Shown here in pieces: positions 37,344 through 44,656 of a stretch of 64,000 bases of DNA. The notes under the pieces were generated by a model, which was given only the letters and a program-made list of their open reading frames with translations, had not been told where the DNA came from and searched no databases. How positions within the stretch are numbered: the stretch's first letter is position 1; the number at the start of each line of letters is the position of its first letter. The stretch covers positions 248,001-312,000 of the forward strand of contig NZ_AP019860.1 in NCBI RefSeq assembly GCF_009002475.1. Reading direction: 5' to 3'. The DNA comes from Candidatus Uabimicrobium amorphum. Lineage in GTDB: Bacteria; Planctomycetota; Uabimicrobiia; Uabimicrobiales; Uabimicrobiaceae. Both the position numbers and the translations under genes were made by a program.

Positions 37344-37703
37344 TTATTCAAAAGACACAACGTCAGCGGTTACAGTTAGTTCAACAAAGCGAACAACTAG
37401 ATAGTTTCTTTCAACAACGTCAGTTGTAATGTTCGCTAAAGCTTGAGATTTTCCTTGCAATCCAGCTTGACTACGTAAATCTTGGAAAGCTCTCTTATGC
37501 AAATCAGCTTGTGGAGCATCAAAAAGGATAGATCCAAGAATGTACATTGTAGAGGCTTTAGCTGAAACAGTTTTAACTACACTGTAGCCAGAACTTTTTA
37601 GATTTGTGTTTGAACTAAAACCACCATTGCTCATCCCACCAGCTGCTACACATCCGGTGAAGGCTATAGCTACTATTGCAACTAGGAACACAACTTTCTT
37701 CAT
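37344..37703 (-). CDS. Small lipoprotein, DUF6567-like, paralogue of the next gene
   Basis: A 119-residue predicted lipoprotein. The signal peptide ends in the lipobox FTGC (Cys at residue 18), so the mature N-terminal Cys is lipidated. The mature part has the pattern SGYSVVKTVSAKASTMYILG ... A..DL....l.....l.NIT.D......V....ELTVTADVVSF, which resembles the DUF6567 family of small bacterial lipoproteins, of unknown function. It lies 32 bp after a paralogous gene on the same strand; the two form a tandem pair. Ribosome-binding site AGGAGA. Confidence 0.8.
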   Translation of the reverse strand: MKKVVFLVAIVAIAFTGCVAAGGMSNGGFSSNTNLKSSGYSVVKTVSAKASTMYILGSILFDAPQADLHKRAFQDLRSQAGLQGKSQALANITTDVVERNYLVVRFVELTVTADVVSFE

Positions 37704-37735
37704 ATTGGTTCTCCTGAAATAATTTGTATACCCGA

Positions 37736-38131
37736 TTACTTAAACTTCACAACATCAGCGGTAATGGTTAAGGTTTTCCATCCGATGACTGCGAAATGCT
37801 TTAATCTCTCGTCAACAGTTAGATTTACTAAACCAACATTGCTGTTGTCTTTGATTTGACCACGCAATTGATCCATTGCTCTTTGGTAAAGAGCGGCATC
37901 TCCAAGAGGAAGACCTGCTGGACCACCAGGTATACCAAGTGCACCTAGGGCAGGAAAGAGAACGGTAACTGTAGCAGAAGCTTCTACGCCGCTTTGAACA
38001 ACGGTGAAGTTGCCATCTTCCAAAGTTACTTGTGAAGAATGACTTCCTGGGCCATAACCAGCAAAGGTTCCACATCCAGTGAAGCCGAAGATCATAGTTG
38101 TTATTACAAGAGTAACTAAGATCTTTTTCAT
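37736..38131 (-). CDS. Small lipoprotein, DUF6567-like, tandem paralogue
   Basis: A 131-residue lipoprotein (lipobox FTGC, Cys at about residue 20). It shares GNFTVVQSGVEASATV, a small Gly/Pro-rich insertion (LGIPGGPAGLPLGD), a helix with AMDQLRG and a final strand TLTITADVVKF with the downstream gene. The two genes are probably a duplication and co-transcribed, this one being first. Ribosome-binding site AAGGAG. The function is unknown. Similar short lipoproteins occur in many Bacteroidetes and planctomycetes (family knowledge, not checked). Confidence 0.8.
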   Translation of the reverse strand: MKKILVTLVITTMIFGFTGCGTFAGYGPGSHSSQVTLEDGNFTVVQSGVEASATVTVLFPALGALGIPGGPAGLPLGDAALYQRAMDQLRGQIKDNSNVGLVNLTVDERLKHFAVIGWKTLTITADVVKFK

Positions 38132-38554
38132 AAAACAACTCCTTAGAAATGTGTAAAACTTAAAGTGATAATCAATATCTACTGTAGATACTGATAGGCC
38201 TTATAATAAGTAAAAATTTGTAAAAGTCAAGTTTATTAACTGATAATATGTACATTTTGCTCAAAAGTTTACGTATTTCTATTGGTTATTTTGTTTTTGA
38301 AATGTTTTCAAAATGAGGTTTGCGATGCGTTTTTCATGAGTGGTGATTTGGAATGAAATTTTTGGAATCATGCGTGATTTTTTTGCACGAACTAGATGAT
38401 GATTTTTGTTGTTTGGGTATTGTGTGTCAAAGCCTAGCTACAATTCGGAGATATCTATTCTAGAAGGTAGTACTTTGTTGACACCTGATAAAAAATAAGT
38501 TACTATTAAAAATCTTAACGGCTTAAATTTTTTTTACATTCGAGGGAGAGAGGC
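38132..38554. other. Intergenic region, 423 bp, divergent promoters
   Basis: This lies between the divergent lipoprotein and acyltransferase genes. Apart from the promoter at 38478-38506 I see no repeat, RNA or reading frame of substance. It is AT-rich. Confidence 0.5.
38478..38506 (+). promoter_or_regulatory. Sigma70-type promoter for acyltransferase-gpsA operon
   Basis: TTGACA (38478-38483), 17-bp spacer, TACTAT (38501-38506). It lies about 50 bp upstream of the acyltransferase start and is the best promoter match in the region. Confidence 0.7.
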
Positions 38555-40147
38555 ATGAGGCCTGAGCACAAAGAAGACGTTTGTCGTGATGTTATTGAAC
38601 GCGTTTTTGAAGCTCAAATGCAAAGGGTAGAACAAGGCGAAATCTTACTAGAAACAATTATAAATGATACGATTTACCATGAAAAAAAGAGGCTTCATGC
38701 AGACCCTGACAAAAAAGCCATCAAATACTGGAAAAGTGTCAATAAACGGTTTCTTGCCGCAGATCGCAAAGAACAAGAGGTTCTTTTACGGGAACTCATA
38801 AAGATATTTGTCGATGAAATTGTAGGGCACTTTGACGAAAAAGTGTATAAATTTTCGACTAGGATTTTACCTGTTGGGCTTGGTATATTACTCAATACAA
38901 TTTCTCCGCGAGTCTTAATATCCAAATTTCCACGCCTGCCTGACCTACGCGACAGCCTTCTTATTCAAGGTGAGATAGAACTTTTACGTGAATTAGAAAA
39001 AAAAGGAACAGTTATCCTGTTACCCACGCACTCCAGTAACATGGATTCTATTATTATTGGTTTTGCGTTGTATAAAATAGGACTACTGCCTTTTACGTAT
39101 GGTGCGGGAATTAACTTATTTACCAATTGGATTATCAGTTACTTTATGAATAATCTTGGAGCATATAAGGTTGATCGCAAGAAAAAAGCCGCGCTATACA
39201 AAGACATTTTGAAAGAATATGCCACCGTCACGATTGAATATGGCTATAATAATTTGTTTTTTCCTGGAGGAACGCGGAGTCGTTCTGGTGCAATAGAGGA
39301 TCGCCTAAAATTAGGCCTTTTAGGATCTGGATTAAAGGCCTATATCAATAATCTTAAGAGAAACAAGGACCAACCGAAAATTTTCATTGTACCATGTACC
39401 ATTTCCTATGAACTTGTCTTAGAGGCGGAAGGACTCAGTCGAGATTTTTTACGCCGGGAGGGCGGGTCCAAATTTATCATTCAAGACGATGAATTTTCGC
39501 GTTTAGGACGTATCACAAATTTTGTCAGCAGTACCATGAGTTTAGATTCGCGAATTTTTGTGAATATTTGTCCCGCAATAGATTTGTTTGGTAATCGTGT
39601 GGATAAAGAGGGAATTTCATATGACAAACGCGGTCGCAAGGTAGAAATTGATCGTTATGTACATGTGGATGGTGAAGTCGATCATCTAACGCAGCGCGAC
39701 CAAGAATATATAAGGCAACTCGGTGGAGAAATTGTAAAGCTTTATAAACAATACAATATTGCTTTGAGCACCAACATCCTCGCTTTTGTCATTTATAAAA
39801 TCTTATTGCGCGATAATCCCAAAATGGATTTTTACCGTTTGTTGTTTACAGGAGGTGAAAAAGAATACTACACTGTTGACGAGGTTCTCGAACCACTTAA
39901 AGTCATCATGGTTCAGTTGAGGGAACTAGAAAAAAATAATGAAATTTTTATTGATGAGCGTTTAAAGGAAGCGGATGCAGAGGTCATTTTAAATCACGCT
40001 TTAAAGAGGTTTCGTGTTTATCATACGAAGCCGGCGATTATCAAGAAAAATGAAAAAATTTATATCAATAACTGCAATCTTATTTATTACTACAACACAC
40101 GTTTGATGAACTATGGCATCGAACTACAGGGAAATAATGATGAGTAA
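38555..40147 (+). CDS. Glycerol-phosphate acyltransferase-like (PlsB/PlsC superfamily) enzyme
   Basis: A 530-residue member of the glycerolipid acyltransferase superfamily. The HX4D catalytic motif is visible as THSSNMD (His near residue 158), followed by a block containing FTYGAGINLF, then LGAYKVDRKK and FFPGGTRSRSG (about 235-245), the substrate-binding motifs III and IV. Length and order are closer to PlsB-type glycerol-3-phosphate acyltransferases than to the short PlsC enzymes. The last 150 residues are helical and have no motif. It overlaps the start of gpsA, whose product makes glycerol-3-phosphate. This supports a role in the first acylation step of phospholipid synthesis. Ribosome-binding site GAGGGAGAGAGG. 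Confidence 0.9.
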   Translation: MRPEHKEDVCRDVIERVFEAQMQRVEQGEILLETIINDTIYHEKKRLHADPDKKAIKYWKSVNKRFLAADRKEQEVLLRELIKIFVDEIVGHFDEKVYKFSTRILPVGLGILLNTISPRVLISKFPRLPDLRDSLLIQGEIELLRELEKKGTVILLPTHSSNMDSIIIGFALYKIGLLPFTYGAGINLFTNWIISYFMNNLGAYKVDRKKKAALYKDILKEYATVTIEYGYNNLFFPGGTRSRSGAIEDRLKLGLLGSGLKAYINNLKRNKDQPKIFIVPCTISYELVLEAEGLSRDFLRREGGSKFIIQDDEFSRLGRITNFVSSTMSLDSRIFVNICPAIDLFGNRVDKEGISYDKRGRKVEIDRYVHVDGEVDHLTQRDQEYIRQLGGEIVKLYKQYNIALSTNILAFVIYKILLRDNPKMDFYRLLFTGGEKEYYTVDEVLEPLKVIMVQLRELEKNNEIFIDERLKEADAEVILNHALKRFRVYHTKPAIIKKNEKIYINNCNLIYYYNTRLMNYGIELQGNNDE

Positions 40148-41138
40148 TTATGATAGTGTAGGAGTCATTGGGGGAGGAAGTTGGGGAACCACTCTTGCGC
40201 ATCTTTCCGGAATTAACAACAATAAAACACTGCTGTGGATGAGAGATGAAGAGGGAATTGAAGAAATAAATAACAAAAATCGCAACTCTAAGTATACAAA
40301 AGAGTACGCAATTTCCGAAAACATCAAAGCGACAGATAGTCTTGAGGAAGTCGCAGAGAACTGCGAAATCATTATCGTTGCAATTCCATCACACAGTTTT
40401 CGGCGCATCACTTATAAACTGGGCAATTACGTAAAGGGCGACCAGATACTGTTGTCCGCGAGTAAAGGTTTAGAGCAAAAAACCAGAAGTCGTATGACAA
40501 GCATTTTGCTAGAAGAGACTTGTTGCAAAAAGATTGGGGTGATTGCCGGACCAAATTTGTTTGAAGAAATTTTAAAAGGTCACCCCTCGGCAACAGTCGT
40601 TGCCAGCCACTTTAACGAAGTGATTGTAAAAACAATCAAAGCTTTTGCCAGCCAAAGTTTTCGCGTATACGGCAACAACGACGTTTTGGGGTCTGAGCTT
40701 GGCGGATCAATCAAAAATATCGTTGCGATTGCCGCGGGCATTATTGATGGCCTTGATTTTGGAAATAACAGTAAGTCATTACTTGTTACACGTGGCATAA
40801 GCGAAATGTGTCGCATTGGTAGTAAACTAGGAACCAACAATTCTACATTTACGGGTTTGACTGGAGTCGGAGACACCATGGTGACCTGTGCCTGTAATCT
40901 TTCGCGTAATTATCGCGTGGGATATCATCTCGCAAAAGGAAAAAGCCTTAACTATATTTGTGAGAATATTGTGTCGGTTGCCGAGGGTATAAATACGTGT
41001 AAGGTAATTCATGAATTTGCGCTTGAAGTAGGCGTAGAACTTCCCATTATCCGAGGTGTCTATGAGATTGTGCACGAAAACAAAGATATTATGGAAGTTA
41101 TTACAAGCCTTATGCAGAGAAAGTCATTGTGGGAATAA
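40137..41138 (+). CDS. gpsA: NAD(P)-dependent glycerol-3-phosphate dehydrogenase
   Basis: About 333 residues from the first of two adjacent ATG codons (40137 or 40140). An in-frame ATG at 40113 would lie deep inside the acyltransferase gene. The enzyme reduces dihydroxyacetone phosphate to sn-glycerol-3-phosphate for lipid synthesis. It shows the Rossmann motif VGVIGGGSWGTTLA, AIPSHSFR, SASKGLEQ, IAGPNLFEE, the catalytic Lys in GSIKNIVAIAAG, and GLTGVGD. All are typical of GpsA and the length is normal. Its start overlaps the acyltransferase stop by 11 bases, indicating translational coupling of the two lipid enzymes. Confidence 0.96.
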   Translation: MMSNYDSVGVIGGGSWGTTLAHLSGINNNKTLLWMRDEEGIEEINNKNRNSKYTKEYAISENIKATDSLEEVAENCEIIIVAIPSHSFRRITYKLGNYVKGDQILLSASKGLEQKTRSRMTSILLEETCCKKIGVIAGPNLFEEILKGHPSATVVASHFNEVIVKTIKAFASQSFRVYGNNDVLGSELGGSIKNIVAIAAGIIDGLDFGNNSKSLLVTRGISEMCRIGSKLGTNNSTFTGLTGVGDTMVTCACNLSRNYRVGYHLAKGKSLNYICENIVSVAEGINTCKVIHEFALEVGVELPIIRGVYEIVHENKDIMEVITSLMQRKSLWE

Positions 41139-41171
41139 CCCACTATTTATCTAAACTTTAAGGAAGTCGAT

Positions 41172-41831
41172 ATGTCAGTGCCTTTAGATAATTGTTACTC
41201 TTTATTAGAACTGTTAGACAAATTAGGTAAAGAAGGGGTTACTGAATTAATTGCCAAGGGAAAACCTCGAAGCATTACCAAAGGAGAGATGATCTATTTT
41301 CCCAAGAGTGATATCAATCGCATTTTAGGGGAAGATGTACTCAATGAGCCCGAAAGTCTGGGCATTATCGTCGATGACGAAGTGGAAACTCCCACAAGCC
41401 TTGTGTCACAACTCACTTTCAAGCAATCCATTGTAAAACGCCAAAAAATAGGACAAGACTACGAAGAATACACCGATAAGGTTTTGGATATGTCAACGCC
41501 GGTATTGTATGGCCGTTCCCAAGGGGAAACGCAGGACAAGCAGATACTCAAAAACTGCTCCATTATCTCTGCTTTACACGGCAAATTATACATGGACGAG
41601 GATAATAACCTTCTGTATGAAAATTTTGGTAGCAACAAGAGTAAAGTGCGTGGGCCTAAAGAAAAAGAGTATACCATTTTAGAACAAGAAGAAATTGGAG
41701 TACTTATGTCGGCGGATATGCTTCAGGATTTAGTAGATGCTGACTCTGACGCACCTTTGACTGCTTCTATTAAACTGGGGTATCAACAAAAGCCACACTA
41801 TATTGTGAGAATACAAGTCTTTAGTAAATAA
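41172..41831 (+). CDS. Hypothetical protein with FHA-like C-terminal region
   Basis: A 219-residue soluble protein not firmly assigned. Residues 1-60 look like a small helical domain (SLLELLDKLGKEGVTELIAKG). The C-terminal part (about 110-219) has the outline of an FHA domain: VLYGRSQG, then IISALHGKLYMDEDNNLLYENFGSNKSKVRG, and closing strands SIKLGYQQKPHYIVRIQ. The FHA arginine and serine positions look kept, but the NG turn differs. This assignment is therefore tentative. It follows gpsA by 33 bp with an AAGGAAG ribosome-binding site and may be part of the same operon. Confidence 0.6.
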   Translation: MSVPLDNCYSLLELLDKLGKEGVTELIAKGKPRSITKGEMIYFPKSDINRILGEDVLNEPESLGIIVDDEVETPTSLVSQLTFKQSIVKRQKIGQDYEEYTDKVLDMSTPVLYGRSQGETQDKQILKNCSIISALHGKLYMDEDNNLLYENFGSNKSKVRGPKEKEYTILEQEEIGVLMSADMLQDLVDADSDAPLTASIKLGYQQKPHYIVRIQVFSK

Positions 41832-41895
41832 TTCGCGTAATAGTTAACTGCAATGGAGTGGTATATGTTATGCGAACCAATATAAGGATACTATA

Positions 41896-43377
41896 ATGTT
41901 CAAAAAAACTTTTTTTTTGTTGTGTCTTGTTCTGTGTTTTGCTGCACTCATGGAACCTACTGTTGTGGCACAAACTACCGAAGATGCTAAAGTAGCAAAA
42001 GAAGCTGTTGCAGAAGAAGGTGTTTCTTTTATCACACGCTTAATGGGTTTTCTCGGTATTTTTGTTCTGGTTTTCGTTGCGTTTTTATTTTCCGTTAACC
42101 GCAAAAACATTAACTGGCGCCCTGTGATATGGGGAATCGCGCTACAATTACTATTTGGCGTTATAGTCCTTTCTCCGGCAATGAGTGGTTTTTTCTTTAA
42201 AACAATTGATACAGCAGTGAACAAACTTCTTAGTTTTAGTGCCGAAGGTACCGCATTTGTACTCCAAGGAACGGTACCAAACAAAATTCAATCGTTTAAC
42301 TTTGGTAACGGACAATTTGAAGACAATGTTGCTCCGCCATCTTCACGACCAAATCCTTTTTCTTTTATCCCCTACACAAGTCCTATCATGAAAAACTTCA
42401 TGTTTTGGATTTTGCCAACGATTATATTCTTTTCATCACTGATGACCATTTTATATCACATTGGGTTGATGCAATTTTTGGTAAATATTGTGGCGCGGGT
42501 GATGCAAATGACAATGGGAACGAGTGGTTCCGAATCATTGTCTGCGGCAGCAAATATTTTTGTGGGGCAAACGGAGGCGCCGCTCGTTGTCAAACCGTTT
42601 ATTAGTGAAATGACCAATTCAGAGTTGCACGCCATTATGGTGGGGGGATTCGCTACGGTTGCTGGTGGGGTTATGGCCGTTTACGTAGCAATTGTTGGTA
42701 TACCAAATATTGCGGGACACTTAGTGATGGCGAGTATTATGAGTGCGCCTGCGGCACTGGCGATTTCAAAAATCATGTATCCGGAAACAGAAGAGTCAGC
42801 AACAGCAGGGGAATTAAAATCGGAAATTGAAAGACCTGATGCCAATATGATCGAAGCCGCATCGCGTGGAGCCCTAGAAGGTATGCAACTCATGTTGAAT
42901 GTTGGTGCAATGCTCGTGGCATTTGTTGCGCTGATGTTTATGGTGAACTTTGTCGTTGGTCTCATTCCTGTACCAAGTGCCATACTTCCCACAGGAGTGA
43001 ATCAATTGAGTTTGCAGTTGATTCTGGCATGGTTTTTTGCGCCGATTGCGTTTTTTATGGGGATTCCGTGGAGCGAATGTATGACGGTGGGAATGCTTCT
43101 CGGTGAAAAGCTAGTACTTACCGAAATTATAGCTTACATGCACCTTGGTGACATCTTGCGTAGTACTCCTGATCTTCTTTCGGAACGTTCCGCGATCATT
43201 TGTTCTTATGCCCTATGTGGTTTTGCGAATTTTGCCTCTATTGGAATACAAATTGGTGGGATTGGTGGGATCGCTCCACAACGACGTACAGATCTTTCAA
43301 AGCTCGGTATGCGGGCAATGATTGGTGGTGCACTCGCAGCATGCATGACAGGAACCGTTGCTGGTATTTTGATGTAA
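41896..43377 (+). CDS. Concentrative nucleoside transporter (CNT/NupC family)
   Basis: A 493-residue inner-membrane nucleoside:cation symporter. The core (about 60-490) follows the CNT family: NWRPVIWGIALQLLFGVIVL, then SAAANIFVGQTEAPLVVKPF (the nucleoside/cation-binding loop), ELHAIMVGGFATVAGGVMAVYV, and CSYALCGFANFASIGIQIGGIG near the C-terminus. There are about ten membrane segments. An unusual N-terminal stretch (about 1-45), MFKKTFFLLCLVLC...VVAQTTEDA, looks like a cleavable signal peptide plus a polar linker before the first normal helix. Ribosome-binding site AAGGA. The next gene is convergent. Confidence 0.93.
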   Translation: MFKKTFFLLCLVLCFAALMEPTVVAQTTEDAKVAKEAVAEEGVSFITRLMGFLGIFVLVFVAFLFSVNRKNINWRPVIWGIALQLLFGVIVLSPAMSGFFFKTIDTAVNKLLSFSAEGTAFVLQGTVPNKIQSFNFGNGQFEDNVAPPSSRPNPFSFIPYTSPIMKNFMFWILPTIIFFSSLMTILYHIGLMQFLVNIVARVMQMTMGTSGSESLSAAANIFVGQTEAPLVVKPFISEMTNSELHAIMVGGFATVAGGVMAVYVAIVGIPNIAGHLVMASIMSAPAALAISKIMYPETEESATAGELKSEIERPDANMIEAASRGALEGMQLMLNVGAMLVAFVALMFMVNFVVGLIPVPSAILPTGVNQLSLQLILAWFFAPIAFFMGIPWSECMTVGMLLGEKLVLTEIIAYMHLGDILRSTPDLLSERSAIICSYALCGFANFASIGIQIGGIGGIAPQRRTDLSKLGMRAMIGGALAACMTGTVAGILM

Positions 43378-43388
43378 TGTCTGTGTCG

Positions 43389-43420
43389 ATGCTCAATGAA
43401 ACATTTGTTTCATTGAGCAT
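43389..43420. terminator. Perfect hairpin between convergent genes
   Basis: A 15-bp perfect inverted repeat ATGCTCAATGAAACA / TGTTTCATTGAGCAT with a 2-base centre, between the transporter and the ROK kinase genes. No long T-run follows on either strand. It is probably a bidirectional terminator or transcript-end structure. Confidence 0.6.
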
Positions 43421-43430
43421 TGGTTCATTA

Positions 43431-44420
43431 TCATTCGACAACAGTAGCTGCTGGCGCTTGTTGCCATGGTTTTTGTTGCTGCCAGATGGCAATCCATTCT
43501 TGTGGCATAATAAGGCTCAATGCGGCTAAGTCTCCTAAGTAATTCCCCAACTCTGTTACGACAATTTCTACTCCTTCGCTAAAAGCGGCAAATGACTCGT
43601 CAAAAAACTTTTGGCGTATCATGGGCATGAGCAATTTTTCGTTGTTTAGCAAAACACTTCCACCAAGAATAATTCTACTGGTATCCAAAACGTAGTTGAT
43701 CGAGATGAGTCCTTTGACAAAATGATGGACGGCATTGTCGATTATGTTGCGTGCATGTTCGTTGGTCGCATATTGTTCGAAAGCGTCTTTCGTAGAACCT
43801 TGTGCAAAATTACGGGCAATGGCGGTTCCAGATGCCAGAGCTTCTAGGTGCTCAAATCCTTTATTTCCCGATGTACTGTCGCGGTCTACCATGTAAATAG
43901 GGCCAAAGTGAGGAGCATTACCGTTTTTCCCCTTGATCAGATTTCCGTTTACATAGGCACCACAACCAATGCCTGTGCTCCAGGTGATGTAAATCACATC
44001 GTTGAGACCTTTTCCTGTACCAAAAATTCTTTCTGCTGCAACGGCGCTTACGCAGTCATTTTCCATTTCTACTTTGGGGAAACGCTGACGTAAATGCGTT
44101 TGCAAAGGAATTTTTTTCCAATCATTTCCTATATTTCGTTGTTGCAAACCAAGTCCCCCACATAAGTTAGGAGCGGCAATTGCTTTGTCGTCTCCCATTC
44201 TCACAAAAGGACTACAGGTACTAATACCTACGGCGGTAATTTGTTGTTCGCTGATGGCAATTTTTTCACAAGCGAGGGCAATTAAGTTGTCGATTTGACG
44301 CGGGATGGTCATTTCATCACCACTTAGTTGTACGTTTTGAAACATTTTTATGACAATCTTTTCGCTATTTGCAATACTAAGAGTAATTTTGGTACCACCA
44401 ATGTCAATAGCTAATAACAT
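43431..44420 (-). CDS. ROK-family sugar kinase (glucokinase-like)
   Basis: A 329-residue ATP-dependent sugar kinase. The N-terminus AIDIGGTKITLSIA is the phosphate-binding loop, and later blocks match ROK kinases: VGISTCSPF, VEMENDCVSAVAAER, ITWSTGIGCGAYVNG, LEALASGTAIAR and RIILGGSVLLN. The family's zinc motif (C-x-C-G-x2-G-C) is replaced: the segment reads STSGNKGFEHLEALASG, with Ser, Ser and Phe where the three Cys normally stand. The upstream His (APHFGPI) remains. Sugar specificity, probably glucose or fructose, cannot be decided. It has a GAGGTGA ribosome-binding site and converges on the transporter. Confidence 0.9.
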   Translation of the reverse strand: MLLAIDIGGTKITLSIANSEKIVIKMFQNVQLSGDEMTIPRQIDNLIALACEKIAISEQQITAVGISTCSPFVRMGDDKAIAAPNLCGGLGLQQRNIGNDWKKIPLQTHLRQRFPKVEMENDCVSAVAAERIFGTGKGLNDVIYITWSTGIGCGAYVNGNLIKGKNGNAPHFGPIYMVDRDSTSGNKGFEHLEALASGTAIARNFAQGSTKDAFEQYATNEHARNIIDNAVHHFVKGLISINYVLDTSRIILGGSVLLNNEKLLMPMIRQKFFDESFAAFSEGVEIVVTELGNYLGDLAALSLIMPQEWIAIWQQQKPWQQAPAATVVE

Positions 44421-44656
44421 GACTCACCTCAGAACAGATCATTTTGTAAACACTTTATGTACTTGAAATAAACTACACCTATTTTCCAAGGATTTATGAT
44501 TTTATCAACAATGTTTTATAGAAAATAAATATATCACAGTAAAAATGTTCACTGTTGTTGGACATCTAGCAGGTACTATGAATAATTTGTCTTGTCCAAC
44601 TGTCCTATAAAATAAATGTATTTGATTTAATAAAATTTGTTTTAAGGAGAACTATC

